A DNA stretch of 64,000 nucleotides from Mercurialis annua (GCF_937616625.2 NC_065571.1:52561651-52625650), one strand, 5' to 3'; positions 48,140 to 60,519 are shown, numbered from the stretch's first letter. Translations and numbers: made by a program. Notes: generated from the letters alone by a model not told the origin.

Positions 48140-50397
48140 CGTCACGACCCAATCTCAGGGCCAAGACCGGCGCTAGGGAATGGGAGTGGTTGCTACGAAA
48201 CCCGTAGCAAGCCTAAAAAAACGTAAAATAATTTTTCGCGAAATATAAACATCATGCATGACATACATAAACACGTGTCATGCAGAAGCACACATGTCAG
48301 GCATACATATCCTCTGGCAGTCACAATATATATAACACAGCAAGCGTAAAACGTTTAAAACTTTAAAACGCTAAAGTTATATTTACAGAAAATTATACAT
48401 ACAAGCTGACTTGCAAAATACTTATCTACTGCAGCTCTAAGAGTAAAGTACTATTTCTTTACATACTCAAAAATACAGACTTCTGGAAGTAGGATAGAAG
48501 TCCGTTGCCTCAAAGCGTCTTTATCCTGAAAGGAAATCTGTGAGGGGTCAGTATATTGGGATATACTGAGTGAATTCATACATTTACTAATAAGTATTCA
48601 AATAAAACATAAAAGCGTAATCAATCATATGCAGCCAAGTATAGGATCCGATTGAAACCCTAATCCTCGAATATGTTAACCGTATATACTCAGAGGAAAA
48701 ACTTATCCAATAGTCCGACCCGGGAGTATTCACACTCTACCACGTCAGTCGCGACAATTCTCTTAATCCCAGTGGTGGGTCTAACCCACTAGATACGGGG
48801 CTCAGGTTACACTGTAACCGAGTTCACTCTCGTATCACAATCATACATCTACCTTCAGAATTTATGTACTTAATCGTATTCACAGCTGTATAAAATCAAA
48901 ACTGGTGATCACACAGTCCTATTGCCGCTCAATAGGTAGCACGTTCCATCGGATCAATACTGGTTTCAAATCAAGCATATGTGCAATTTATATAAAGATT
49001 TAATATATAAATCATGCAATTCAAATAGAAAGCAATATAAAATAGTTGCTTGAATAAATACTTCAAAAGCAAATCGTATAAACTCACAGAAAACGCTTAT
49101 CCAAAAATACGTCGGGGCTTTAGAAACGTCAAGCTTCCCGAGCTCCTGGTCCAGCTCCTTCTTGCCTCGCTGGATCTAAAACAATTTCAAAACATTTGAC
49201 TCACATCAGAATCCTATTCTAAGATTGACTCTAGACTCGAGACTCGACACGTTTTACTTTCACTAATCGTCGTGCTTCTCACGTATACTCCGATAACGGT
49301 ATCAAACTCGTTCACGGATCGTAAATCACTTCTAATCAAATTCCCGTTTAACCCCATTAGGTTAACTATTCTCATTAGTCGATTAACTATTATTCGATTT
49401 CCGATTCAACACGCGAGTTCAACTAATTCGATCAAGGTACGAAGATTCGGGGTGCGAGAATCGGGTAATACACGTTCGTGCAGGGAGGTACACGTTCGTG
49501 TACCTTGATGGTACACGTTCGTGTACTTTGGTACACGGTCGTGTACCATATGTTGGTACACGTTCGTGTACCATTGATGGTACACATTCGTGTACCACAA
49601 GTACACGATCGTGTACTGTCGTGCACGATCCCCCGGAATCGATTTCCGGGGTTTCCGACCTGCTATATACGTAAAAACGCTCCAAACTCAGCCAAAACGC
49701 GTATTCTAAGCTCAAAACGCTATATATCAATCCTATACTCGATAAAACGATAAAATCGTTTCGTGGCCTAAAACTTTGAATCGATATAACTCAAAATATA
49801 TTCGTTTAAACGATAAAACGTCAAGCTTACCGTGATTACCTGTCGAAATACGATCGTTTGGAGTTATAGAACGTCGGAAACGGACGAGAAACGAAAACCG
49901 CGCGACGAACCGAACGAATTTGACGAACGAAAGAAAATGAATCAGATGAAGGTTCTGAATCCTTCATCCTTAAGAATTCATATATATATCCTGGCTAAAG
50001 TACGCCTTGATCCTTGAAACTTTTCAAAAGTTTCAATTTAATCCAAAACTTATTCAATTAATCTTTCTATTAATTCAAATACGTATTATTTATCTCCGAA
50101 TAAATAATACTAACTTAAAATATAGATTTCCATCGAAAATCCTCAAATTTCTATTTTCGGGGCTTAATTGGCTAATTTGCACTTTAGCCCCTAAACTTTT
50201 TAAAATTTACAATTTAGCCCCAAAATGTATCCACATCCAAATTTTCAAAATTAATTCCTTTAATCCCGCTAATTGACTCATTAAATTTTATTCTTGAGTT
50301 TCCGATATAATTAATTTAAATTCTCCTTAATTTAATTCATCGGAAATTACGACACGTGGCACGACGTAATTACCTTAAAATATTTTGGGGTATTACA
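48140..50397 (-). repeat. Gypsy 5' LTR
   Basis: 2,258 bp, matching 38585-40824 closely. The terminal CA of the sense strand has become CG. Its palindrome array (49487-49616) has six units against five in the partner LTR. Confidence 0.93.
49487..49616. repeat. Palindrome array in the 5' LTR, 6 units
   Basis: Units include GGTACACGTTCGTGTACC, a variant GGTACACGGTCGTGTACC and GGTACACATTCGTGTACC. Spacers are TTGAT, TT, ATATGTT and ATTGAT. The array ends with GTACACGATCGTGTAC. Confidence 0.95.
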
Positions 50398-50402
50398 TTC
50401 TT

Positions 50403-50656
50403 GAGTCTTGTTAGAGACATTAATAAGTTGATTCAAGGTCAGTGGCAAGTGTGGATTCAACATATTCATCGCGAAGGTATTCGAGCAGCAGACAGGTTGG
50501 CCAACCTTGGTGTTCAACAGACTCTTGGCTATCATAGGCTTATTAATCCTCCGGATGATATGAAGGAAGTTATGGTGCAGGATAGGATAGGAGTTGTCTT
50601 TCCTATAAGGTGTATCTATTAGTTTTGGGTTAATTAATCCGTTTTTTAATCAAAAA
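50403..50656 (+). mobile_element. LINE 3' end (RNase H remainder and A-tail), copy 1
   Basis: Continues the LINE frame cut at 38584. The RNase H end WIQHIHREGIRAADRLANLG contains the last catalytic-type Asp. A stop follows at 50620-50622 and the 3' end has a poly(A)-like run. Confidence 0.85.
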
Positions 50657-52860
50657 AAAATTCTCTTTCCCACTCTCACTCCTGAAAGTGAAATACTCTC
50701 CCTTATTAGTGTAGGAACCTTTTTTTATAGAACTCTTTAAATTTATTACGTTCTTCAAATTAACATTTAATATTTTTTAAATATCAATTATTCTCTTTAA
50801 TTTTAAAAGTTTAAATATTACATTAATCTTAAATAAAATTTTCGGGACCTTTTTATTCCTTTTCTATGACTTTTTTTTTTCCATTTTCCATCTAATATTT
50901 TCCTTCTTCGTGTAGGGTATAGGGGACCCGAAAATCGCCACTGCCAACATCGAAAACTCTTCGCCTTCGTTGGGGATGAACTTGAATTCGTTTCAGAGGA
51001 AGATGAACAGATGAAGAACGTTCGTCTTCGTAAAACACAAACCCAATTGGGTTTGTTTTGTGACGAAGAGAGCAGTAGGAGTTGCTGTTGCGACGAAGTC
51101 TACTAACGAAAAATATAAAGAAAGGAGGTGTTGCTAGCGACGATTATGGAAGGAAGTGGCCGCTAAAGGCGGTTGGTTATGAAAACATAATAAGGTTCTT
51201 CAATTTAATTACGATTGATTGGTGATAATTAGGATTAGTTAAAAATACAAGGATTTAATTCACCTTTTTTTATTACGGTGATATATTTACCCGGTATCAA
51301 AAGTTAGAGTTTTTTTATCCAAATTTTCTACAATTGACTTTTTCATACTTCGTGCCAACTTGACTTGAGTGTGAATTAATCCTTTGTTCGAAAAACTATT
51401 AAGAGAAATTATTAAAATTTCTCAATATCTAAACATACTTATTTCAAGTTAAGCTTTAAAAAAATAAATCTCAAACTAATCTTGGTCAATTTCAAGGAAA
51501 TAAAACTTAATCATTGTCAATTGGTTTTTTTTTATTAAGGGAGAAGGTGCAAAAAAAATCTTAATGTTATAACATGCGTCTGTTATAAGCCCATCATGAA
51601 CTTCGTATCTAAAAAATGACCATATAATCTTGAAAAATGTATAAAAAAACAGACAAAATTTGCTCTAATATGGATTTAATTGTTGAAGAGTACATTGATC
51701 TAGCGAATCGGTTTTTTAATTTATTATATATTTTCGTAAGACGATATGCGAATTAGATAGTGCATGTTTTGGCGCAATATGCTCATTATCAATATCAGTT
51801 TTCTGATTGCCCTGATTTCTTTTTTAAATTTAACTGTTTCGGATTTGATATTTTAAAATGACTATAAACAAAAAGGGATATTTAATTTTCCCAAAAAAAA
51901 ACCAATATTTAATTTATACAATTATTTTCAGAAAAAGATCCGGAAAATTTAGGAATAAAAATATTTGGAAAACAAAAAAACACAGCTACTTGGAGGTTTC
52001 CATGAAATCATAGTCTGAAGCACATCACTTCTCTTTAAAAACATAACAATTTATGTTCATGCCTATACAGACATTACTCTGTTTTGATTCTTGATGATGA
52101 TGATAAATTATGATCATATGGTACACACATCTAATTGCTCAATATTCAAAGAAAAAGAAATGTTTATCCAGAACTCCTAAGAACTTAAAAAGGACACTAA
52201 AAGAAGAAAAATACAGATAAACAAATACTAATTACCAACAATAATAACAGCAAATGTAAATTTGTAAAGATTAATGAAAAGTTTTTAATTTTGAAAAGCT
52301 ATCCAATCGAAGTCTTAATAAAAATAAAAATAAACACTCAATTTTTTTAATAGTTATCAAGTGGCTGGATGATATGATTTGAATTGTTTTTGAGTTATTT
52401 CAAAATAATTAAAGATATTTTAATTAATGTGTTGGGTTTTGTTTGACCCAGTTGGGTTTTTAGAGGAACTGTAGTGAAAAAAAAAAAACACTGACACTTT
52501 CTCTGAACAAAAGTTGATTGAATGTTGTTGTCAATTAAAACAAACATTTTAATTTCCAATTTATTAATTGGGTGACTCTATTTTGTGGATGATTTTAATT
52601 TATTTACTATTTTATTTGTTTTTGTTTTTGTTTTTGGTTGGATGTGAGAAAGATTTTTATTAGAGAAAGAAAAAAGATATGTCCTTTGCTCAGATTTCTT
52701 TATTATACACTCTTACTCCTATTTAGGGTTTCGTTTAACTTTACCCTCTCATTATTATTCTCTTTCTATACACAAATTTCTTTGATTTTGCTCAGATTTC
52801 TTGGTTTCTCCATCTGATTCTTCAATTTCGGACTGTTTTCGAGGTCTGCTTGATAGGAAT
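50657..52860. promoter_or_regulatory. Stranded duplicate of the promoter/leader region of the 60528 gene
   Basis: Matches 58131-60396, the sequence directly upstream of the gene at 60528, but here it ends at the duplication junction and runs into the LINE RT fragment. It contains an 18-bp perfect palindrome CAAACCCAATTGGGTTTG (51038-51055). Relative to copy 2, a block of about 45 bp between two TGTTTAT repeats is missing near 52155. No gene is seen. Confidence 0.7.
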
Positions 52861-53205
52861 TGGTCACGATTCGCTTATTCGAGATTACATTCCTTCTATT
52901 ATTTCTGAAGGTAATATGACATGCTTGTTGCTATTCCAACAGATGAGGAAATTCGTTCTACTATCTTTGGAATGGATTCTTCTAGTGCGCCAGGCCCTAA
53001 TGGTTCACTGGTGTCTTCTTCAAAGAGTGTTGGGATATCATTAAACCTGATCTTATCAAGGCTATCCGCCATTATTTTTTTATCGCGGGTGAGATTGTTC
53101 CTGGCATTAATTCTAATTTAATGATTCTCATTCCTAAAATTGAGCATGCTATTACTATTGATAAATTTCGTCCAATTGTTCTGTCTAACTTTATTTAATG
53201 AGTTT
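52861..53205 (+). mobile_element. LINE RT fragment, copy 2
   Basis: Starts at the duplication breakpoint inside the RT linker region. It carries the same SSAPGPNG motif, frameshift and stop as copy 1 (33636-33984), showing that LINE decay preceded duplication. Confidence 0.85.
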
Positions 53206-53214
53206 TTCATTTGT

Positions 53215-53311
53215 CGAGTTGCTTAGGGGGTGCCAGCCTAGCTTAGCTGATATTTCTAGATGCATCTCCGACGATTAACTTGCTCGAATCTTAAAGAAAG
53301 AAAAAAAAAGA
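53215..53311 (+). mobile_element. tRNA-derived SINE (copy 2)
   Basis: Duplicate of 33991-34086 with a slightly longer A-tail. Confidence 0.6.
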
Positions 53312-53499
53312 GATTTGTATCATTCCAAGATGAAGCTTCCTTCATAAGATTACACTGGGGCTTGGATTAGAGAAGGATTTATATGATCCTAAGAATCAGA
53401 AGCGGTCAACATAAATAAGACATTTTTATTATAGCAGACAAGAAATGTAATTGTAAAATAAAAAATACCTTGGCTCATTGTTTGAAGCATAGTAAAATT

Positions 53500-53669
53500 G
53501 AAATCAAGATTACATAAGACTAAATATGAGATCAAGATAACATAAAGACTAAAAATGAGATCAAGATTGCATAAAGACTAAAAATGAGATCAAGATTGCA
53601 TAAAGACTAAATATGAGATCAAGATTGCATAAAGACTAAATATGAGATCAAGATTATATCAGACTAACT
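53500..53669. repeat. 28-bp minisatellite, about 6 units (copy 2)
   Basis: Same array as 34274-34414 with one additional ATGAGATCAAGATTGCATAA-type unit. Confidence 0.8.
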
Positions 53670-54815
53670 ATGAGATGGGAATGAAAGAACTGGAGTTGGC
53701 CAATATGGAACCGGAAGCACAACGACATTGTGTATGCCGAGATTGGATGTGTCGCAATCATACTTATTCCAAGTATCGGTTCTTAAATTGCAAGAAACTA
53801 CACAACACTTATCCATATTCAAATAGATAATGTCCGGATCATTAGGAGAGACGCCTATCACCTTTCCAATAAATTTGCCTTGCGTAATGGATCTATTCCT
53901 CAGATCATTAGGCATATTCATATTCCTTAAATCGACTTGGATAATTGAAAACTTTCTGAGAGTATAAATTTCCTTAATTATCATCCGAGTTTTGTAGACT
54001 TTAAATAAACGCAATGAGTCGCGACCTAGACCAAGGTGCATCCAAGTTGTTCTTTTAGGTAAAAAACGAAAGCACCTGCGCCTGGGCGTGTAGGCTGCAT
54101 AGTAGAATATCCCATTTTTGACGAGCCAGTACATTTTATTGCAGTGAGGAACAGCAGGAGAGATGAGCGAAGACTCATTCAATATCACATCCGCTTCTAT
54201 AAATCCTGTAACAGCATTGGTCCATTCTATGCTTTCCGATGTAAAATATTTGGCGAGAAACGCTTGTTTAATGATGTGAGGACGACTTAGAGTTGGATCG
54301 TAATCAAAAACAGCCACCACCTCAAACTTAAACTCAGAATTGATAGCACCACCAGAGCAATAGTAAGCCTGACATGTAAAACCGGCAAGTAAAGGTCTGG
54401 AAGGTAGAGGAGGGAGTGCAGCAAAGTGGTTTGTAAAAGGATTGCAAATATAGCATATCAACTTCTCCACATCAAGGCATAAGCATAAATCATTGCAGGA
54501 ACCCACAATTTGAACATTGTCAGGTTTCTCGTGATCGAAACACGGCAAGAAACTAAGGGAAGGCTTAGCCTGCAAACAATCAGGTTGGGCCTGGGGAGTT
54601 AAATTCCCAAAGCTGCCGAACAGCAACTCCGGTGGCGGTGGTTGGTGGCGGTTTTGGTGAGCTATGAAACCACTAACAAAATCAGGATTTGAAATAAGAT
54701 TGAACCACCGTTTGCACACTGACTTGCAGACGAAAGTAGACTTGCAAGTAATTCGATTAAGGATTTCTGATAAACTATCATCCGTGAGATCGGTAATACA
54801 TGTTGTACTGCCCAT
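53664..54815 (-). CDS. F-box protein (copy 2)
   Basis: Paralogue of the 34409-35551 gene: 383 aa, same F-box (residues about 7-47) and same C-terminal region, with scattered amino-acid changes and two tiny in-frame insertions (an extra Ile after RPH, and TPR in the YRRRCF region). The frame is intact. The open frame extends upstream to an ATG at 54887, but the start at 54815 was chosen because it matches the start of copy 1 (MSSTTCITDL against MGSTTCITDL). All differences preserve frame, which hints that both copies may still be coding. Confidence 0.87.
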   Translation of the reverse strand: MGSTTCITDLTDDSLSEILNRITCKSTFVCKSVCKRWFNLISNPDFVSGFIAHQNRHQPPPPELLFGSFGNLTPQAQPDCLQAKPSLSFLPCFDHEKPDNVQIVGSCNDLCLCLDVEKLICYICNPFTNHFAALPPLPSRPLLAGFTCQAYYCSGGAINSEFKFEVVAVFDYDPTLSRPHIIKQAFLAKYFTSESIEWTNAVTGFIEADVILNESSLISPAVPHCNKMYWLVKNGIFYYAAYTPRRRCFRFLPKRTTWMHLGLGRDSLRLFKVYKTRMIIKEIYTLRKFSIIQVDLRNMNMPNDLRNRSITQGKFIGKVIGVSPNDPDIIYLNMDKCCVVSCNLRTDTWNKYDCDTSNLGIHNVVVLPVPYWPTPVLSFPSHS

Positions 54816-55373
54816 TCTTGATGCCAAAGATTGTTCCTCTAAAATATAAAATAAATTAGTTAGCTTCAATAATCCAAAAACTCTCAATCAAAATTTATTA
54901 TTTTACATCCTGAAACTAAGAATCATTAAAACCAATCTAAATTACGATTTTATACAGTTTATACCAAAAAACATAAACGGTCAACACTCAATTTACAAAT
55001 AATGAAATCATAGCTTGCAAAAAAGAATACCTGAATCCATATAGAACAAATTGCTGGTTTGCTGCACCTTCTTATGGAAGCACTAGTCTCAAAGAGTTTT
55101 TATAGCAAAAGAGTTACGTGATTAGGGTGAACATACTCTCTAATCTATTAAATCAAAAATTAATGATAATTATCTTAAAATCTATTAAATTAAAAATCAG
55201 TGATAATTATTTAATAAAAGTTTAAGTAGTTTGAAAATGTTCTAGTTTCCTATTCCATGTCATCGGGTTTAATATATCGTTTTTTAATTTAATATGTAAA
55301 ATTATTTAAATTATTTTTAAATACTCTAATCGAATTATATAAAATTATTTTATTTATATTAAAAAAACTATAA

Positions 55374-55414
<41 letters not shown>

Positions 55415-55998
55415 AAATAAATCATAAATTTATCATAAAAACTATCTAAATAAATTAAAACTAAATACTGCTTCTTATAAAAATAAATTATTAATATTTT
55501 TATTAAAAATTATATAATATAATATATTTATAGTCTAATAAATAAAAACAAAAAGTATACCCTTTACAGTCACTTTATATCTAAATAGCAACAGTTAATC
55601 AAATCTCACCAAACACGTATAATCTATCAGTTACCAGCCAATAGTTATCAGCAACAGCTAACAGTTACAAAAAACAACTGAACCAAACAGGCCCTTAAAA
55701 GGATAACTATATGATTTTGATTTTGCATATAGCAAAATCTTGAAACAATAGCAATCGGCCATTTAAAATCAAAAATCATCACAAGAAAATTTGAATGAAT
55801 AAATAAATACTAAAAACGTGATTAATTAATAAATAATTGATATATGATAGCTCGGAACAAAAGAGTCTCCTGAAAGACATCTACACCAACATAAATAAAA
55901 ACGCCATAATCAAATTATATTTTTGTAAAAGAGAAATACTCACGTGCGCATATATACACACCAAAAATTACTATTTTTTCACCCAAAAAAAAAATTTA
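54816..55998. other. F-box copy 2 5' flank with (AT)17
   Basis: Equivalent to 35552-36735. The AT run is at 55378-55411. No gene is seen. Confidence 0.5.
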
Positions 55999-56773
55999 GG
56001 CACCGTTTGAATTGGGAGTTTTTTGAAATCTATAGATTTTAACAAAATCGATGTATTCTAAATCAATGTAATTTAAATCAATAGATTGTAAAATTTCACC
56101 GTTTAGATTGAAAACAAAATTAATGGATTTTAACATAATTTTCCTTCCACTCTTATTTGGTTCAATAACTGCAATCCATGGATTTACCATATTTTTTTCC
56201 ATTTTTACCTTCAGTTAGATATTTAAACACTAATTACTGTATAGTAAAGACAATTTTTCTATAACATAGAATCAAAATTAATACTAAAAATTAAAATAAT
56301 ATTTTATGCTTTTTTTTACACAAAACATACCTATTGATAAATCTAAAACATGAATAATTTGTATAGAACATATCTATTGATTAAATACAATACATATGAA
56401 AAGAAACTTATAAAATAATAATTGCCAAACCCTTGGCAGCATAACAATATTTTTTTGAGATGTTCATATAAACAAAAGGTAAAAAGGCGGTAAAAGAAAA
56501 AAATGGTTTAATTAGAGTTAAAGATAACTTAAGAATATTAATTTTTTATTAGAGATATCTATGGAAAAAATAAATAGTGTAACAATCCATCATTTATAAA
56601 AATTGGTGGATTTGGACTTTCCCACCACCCTAAAAATGATGGATTTTAAAAAATTAGAAAATTTATAAATCCATGGATACTATTAATTTTTTTCTAGTCA
56701 AACGATGGATTTTTTCCAAATCTTTGGATTGTTTAAAATCCATCGTTTAGAATCCATTAATACAAGCGGTGCC
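55999..56773. mobile_element. PIF/Harbinger-like MITE (copy 2)
   Basis: Duplicate of 36736-37483. It contains about 25 bp (near 56180-56210) that copy 1 lacks. Confidence 0.65.
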
Positions 56774-56786
56774 ATAGTGAAAAGCG

Positions 56787-58130
56787 GTGAAATATAATGA
56801 ACAAGGATCAAATCACCCCCTAAAGTTGGTACGTGATATCAAAAAAATTAATTGTAAAAAAATCGGCCAAAAAATTATAACCTTTGGCAAACTGGGTCAG
56901 AAATTATCTTTCCCAGTTTATCATTATGTAGACTACCATGGTCAATGGCGATGGGACCTCTTTGAGCAGTGGTTTAGTCCAGATATGATCCTTAACCTTG
57001 CATCGATTAAACCACCGAGGAGGGAAGATGGGGAAGACTTTATGTATTGGGGTTTGTCGAAGTCTGGGCAGCTTCCGATGAAATCGGCTTATGAATTGGT
57101 GAATAAAAATTTGTGGGGTGGTAACCAAATTGACTGGTCAGTGGTTTGGAATTGGGAAGGGTCCAAACGAGTCAAAACTTTCCTTTGGCTAGCTTTGAAG
57201 AACAAGTTGCTAACCAAAGTCGAGCGTATCAAAAGAAAAATGACGACAACAACTAAGTGTGATAGATGTGGGCATTGTATTGAGGATGTGTTGTATGTGT
57301 TAAGGGATTGCACTCATGCAGTTGCTATTTGGACCAAGTTAGTGCCAAGGCAGGAGTGGGATGGCTTCTTTTTCCTAAACCTGAAAGAGTGGCTTACTTC
57401 CAATCTTGCTGCTGCATCAAAACTGAACAGTGCTATTGATTGGGCTCTTTGTTTTGGTGTGAGCTGTTGGGCCTTATGGGGGTGGCGTAATAGAGAATTA
57501 TTTGATGATGCCTTTAAGGGGGAGGTGAACCCGATCCAGTATACTAAACATAAAGTTTTTCAGTTTAAGGAAGCCTAGAAGTTTGATGACCATTTTAATA
57601 ATCGTCCGAAGAAAGAGGATAGGCTCATAGGGTGGGAGATGCCTCCTCAAGGTTGGCACAAAATTAATGCCGATGAAGCAATGAAAGGAGGATCGGGCTT
57701 GGCTGCAGCTGAGGGTCTAATCCGGAATGAAAATGGTAACTGGATTGATGGCTGGGTTGCTAATTTGGAGAAATGTTCGGCTTTGATGGCTGAACTTTGG
57801 GGTGTTTGGTACTCCCTTTGCTTAGCTTGGGAGTTGGGGATGAAAAGGATTATTATAGAAGGATTAATATGTTCTTGAGTCTTATTAGAGACATTAAAAA
57901 GTTGATTCAAGGTCAGTGGCAAGTGTGGATTCAACATATTCATCGCGAAGGTATTCGAGCAGCAGACAGGTTGGCCAACCTTGGTGTTCAACAGACTCTT
58001 GGTTATCATAGGCTTATTAATCCTCCGGATGATATGAAGGAAGTTATGGTGCAGGATAGGATAGGAGTTGTCTTTCCTATAAGGTGTATCTATTAGTTTT
58101 GGGTTAATTAATCCGTTTTTTAATCAAAAA
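56787..58130 (+). mobile_element. LINE 3' part, copy 2 (uninterrupted)
   Basis: Zinc-binding region with CDRCGHCIEDVLYVLRDC, then the broken RNase H domain. It runs on to the 3' end and A-tail without the gypsy insertion. The same internal RNase H deletion and the stop at 57576-57578 are present, so these lesions are older than the duplication. Confidence 0.87.
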
Positions 58131-60519
58131 AAAAATTCTCTTTCCCACTCTTACTCCTGAAAGTGAAATACTCTCCTCTGTTAGTGTAGGAATTTTTTTT
58201 ATAGAACCCTTTAAATTTATTACGTTCTTCAAATTAACATTTAATATTTTTTAAATATCAATTATTCTCTTTAATTTTAAAAGTTTAAATATTACATTAA
58301 TCTTAAATAAAATTTTCGGGACCTTTTTATTCCTTTTCTATGACTTTTTTTTCCATTTTCCATCTAATATTTTCCTTCTTCGTGTAGGGTATAGGGGACC
58401 CGAAAATCGCCACCGCCAACATCGAAAACTCTTCGCCTTCGTTGGGGATGAACTTGAATTCGTTTCAGAGGAAGATGAACAGATGAAGAACGTTCGTCTT
58501 CGTAAAACACAAACCCAATTGGGTTTGTTTTGTGACGAAGAGAGCAGTAGGAGTTGCTGTTGCGACGAAGTCTACTAACGAAAAATATAAAGAAAGGAGG
58601 TGCTGCTGGCGACGATTATGGAAGGACGTGGCCGCTAAAGGCGGTTGGTTATGAAAACATAATAAGGTTCTTCAATTTAATTATGATTGATTGGTGATAA
58701 TTAGGATTAGTTAAAAATACAAGGATTTAATTCACCTTTTTTATTACGGTGATATATTTACCCGGTATCAAAAGTGAGAGTTTTTGTATCCAAATTTTCT
58801 ACAATTGACTTTTTCATACTTCGTGCCAACTTGACTTGAGTGTGAATTAATCCTTTGTTCGAAAAACTATTAAGAGAAATTATTAAAATTTCTCAATATC
58901 TAAACATACTTATTTCAAGTTAAGCTTTAAAAAAATAAATCTCAAACTAATCTTGGTCAATTTCAAGGAAATAAAACTTAATCATTGTCAATTGTTTTTT
59001 TTTTTATTAAGGGAGAAGGTGCAAAAAAAATCTTAATGTTATAACATGCGTCTGTTATAAGCCCATCATGAAATTCGTATCTAAAAAATGACCATATAAT
59101 CTTGAAAAATGTATAAAAAAACAGACAAAATTTGCTCTAATGTGGATTTAATTGTTGAAGAGTACATTGATCTAGCGAATCGGTTTTTTAATTTATTATA
59201 TATTTTCGTAAGACGATATGCGAATTAGATAGTGCATGTTTTGGCGCAATATGCTCATTACCTTCCAGTTCATCAATATCAATTTTCTGATTACCCTGAT
59301 TTCTTTTTTTAAATTTAACTGTTTCGGATTTGATATTTTAAAATGACTATAAACAAAAAGTGATATTTAATTTTCCCAAAAAAAAAAACCAATATTTAAT
59401 TTATACTATTATTTTCAGAAAAAGATCCGGAAAATTTAGGAATAAAAATATTTGGAAAACAAAAAAACACAGCTACTTGGAGGTTTCCATGAAATCATAG
59501 TCTGAAGCACATCACTTCTCTTTAAAAACATAACAATTTATGTTCATGCCTATACAGACATTACTCTGTTTTGATTCTTGATGATGATGATAAATTATGA
59601 TCAGATGGTACACACATCTAATTGCTCAATATTCAAAGAAAAAGAAATGTTTATGCACACTTTTAACAAGACTCTTCCTTGGTTAATTCTTTTTTGTTTA
59701 TATCCAGAACTCCTAAGAACTTAAAAAGGACACTAAAAGAAGAAAAATACAGATAAACAAACACTAATTACCAACAATAATAACAGCAAATGTAAATTTG
59801 TAAAGATTAATGAAACGTTTTTTATTTTGAAAAGCTATCCAATCGAAGTCTTAACAAAAATAAAAATAAAAACTCAATTTTTTTAGTAGTTATCAAGTGG
59901 CTGGATGATATGATTTGAATTGTTTTTGGGTTATTTCAAAATAATTAAAGATATTTTAATTAATGTGTTGGGTTTTGTTTGACCCAATTGGGTTTTTAGA
60001 GGAACTGTAGTGAAAAAAAAAAACACTGACACTTTCTCTGAACAAAAGTTGATTGAATGTTGTTGTCAATTAAAACAAACATTTTAATTTCCAATTTATT
60101 AATTGGATGACTCTATTTTGTGGATGATTTTAATTTATTTACTATTTTATTTGTTTTTGTTTTTGTTTTTGGTTGGGTGTGAGAAAGATTTTTATTAGAG
60201 AAAGAAAAAAGATATGTCCTTTGCTCAGATTTCTTTATTATACACTCTTACTCCTATTTAGGGTTTCGTTTAACTTTACCCTCTCATTATTATTCTCTTT
60301 CTATACACAAATTTCTTTGATTTTGCTCAGATTTCTTGTTTTCTTCATCTGATTCTTCAATATCAGACTGTTTTCGAGGTCTGCTTGATAGAAATTGTGT
60401 TTTTTTGGCGAATTGGGATCGATTGATTTCTGAGAATTTTTAGGGTTTTGGTTTTGATTCGATTGTTGGTGGACATTGGGGATTTAATTGAATTAATTCT
60501 TGTTGAGAGGGGTCTTGGC
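58131..60519. promoter_or_regulatory. 5' flank and leader of the 60528 gene
   Basis: No coding region is found. The last 250 bases become T/C-rich (TTTCTTTATTATACACTC, then CTCTCATTATTATTCTC), typical of a plant promoter and leader. The first 2.2 kb exist twice (see 50657-52860); the unique part begins at 60398. Confidence 0.55.

Larger units (their letters stand above)
38585..50397 (-). mobile_element. Ty3/gypsy LTR retrotransposon (chromovirus-like), 11.8 kb with nested solo LTR
   Basis: Target-site duplication TTCTT is at 38580-38584 and 50398-50402. The uninterrupted copy 2 has the empty site at about 57869. LTRs are 38585-40824 and 48140-50397. A tRNA-iMet primer site and a polypurine tract lie inside them. 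Gag-pol order is gag, protease, RT, RNase H, integrase, and a C-terminal chromodomain-like segment, read on the minus strand. This order, the PBS, the 2.2-kb LTRs and the C-terminal IPMVKVLWR segment point to the Tekay/Del chromovirus group. Removing the nested solo LTR and one TSD copy restores one frame for gag and pol. At least six stop codons and an altered RT active site make it inactive. Confidence 0.95.
33636..52862. repeat. Tandem segmental duplication, copy 1 (interrupted by gypsy element)
   Basis: Apart from the 11.8-kb gypsy insertion and one TSD copy, this region matches 52861-60397 base for base with scattered substitutions and indels (net about 7.4 kb). It contains a LINE RT piece, a SINE, an F-box gene, a MITE, a LINE 3' part and a gene 5' flank. 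The copies abut at 52861 with only about 2 bp (TG) of shared sequence at the breakpoint, so the duplication did not need long repeats. Confidence 0.93.
52861..60397. repeat. Tandem segmental duplication, copy 2
   Basis: Uninterrupted copy of the block described at 33636, about 7.5 kb, in the same orientation. It keeps the empty target site of the gypsy element, which shows the order of events. Confidence 0.93.

Noticed and set aside
54816..54887. Longer N-terminus for F-box copy 2 starting at 54887
   Set aside because: Copy 1 has no equivalent extension, and the F-box family start aligns with 54815. The upstream part corresponds to AT-rich leader.
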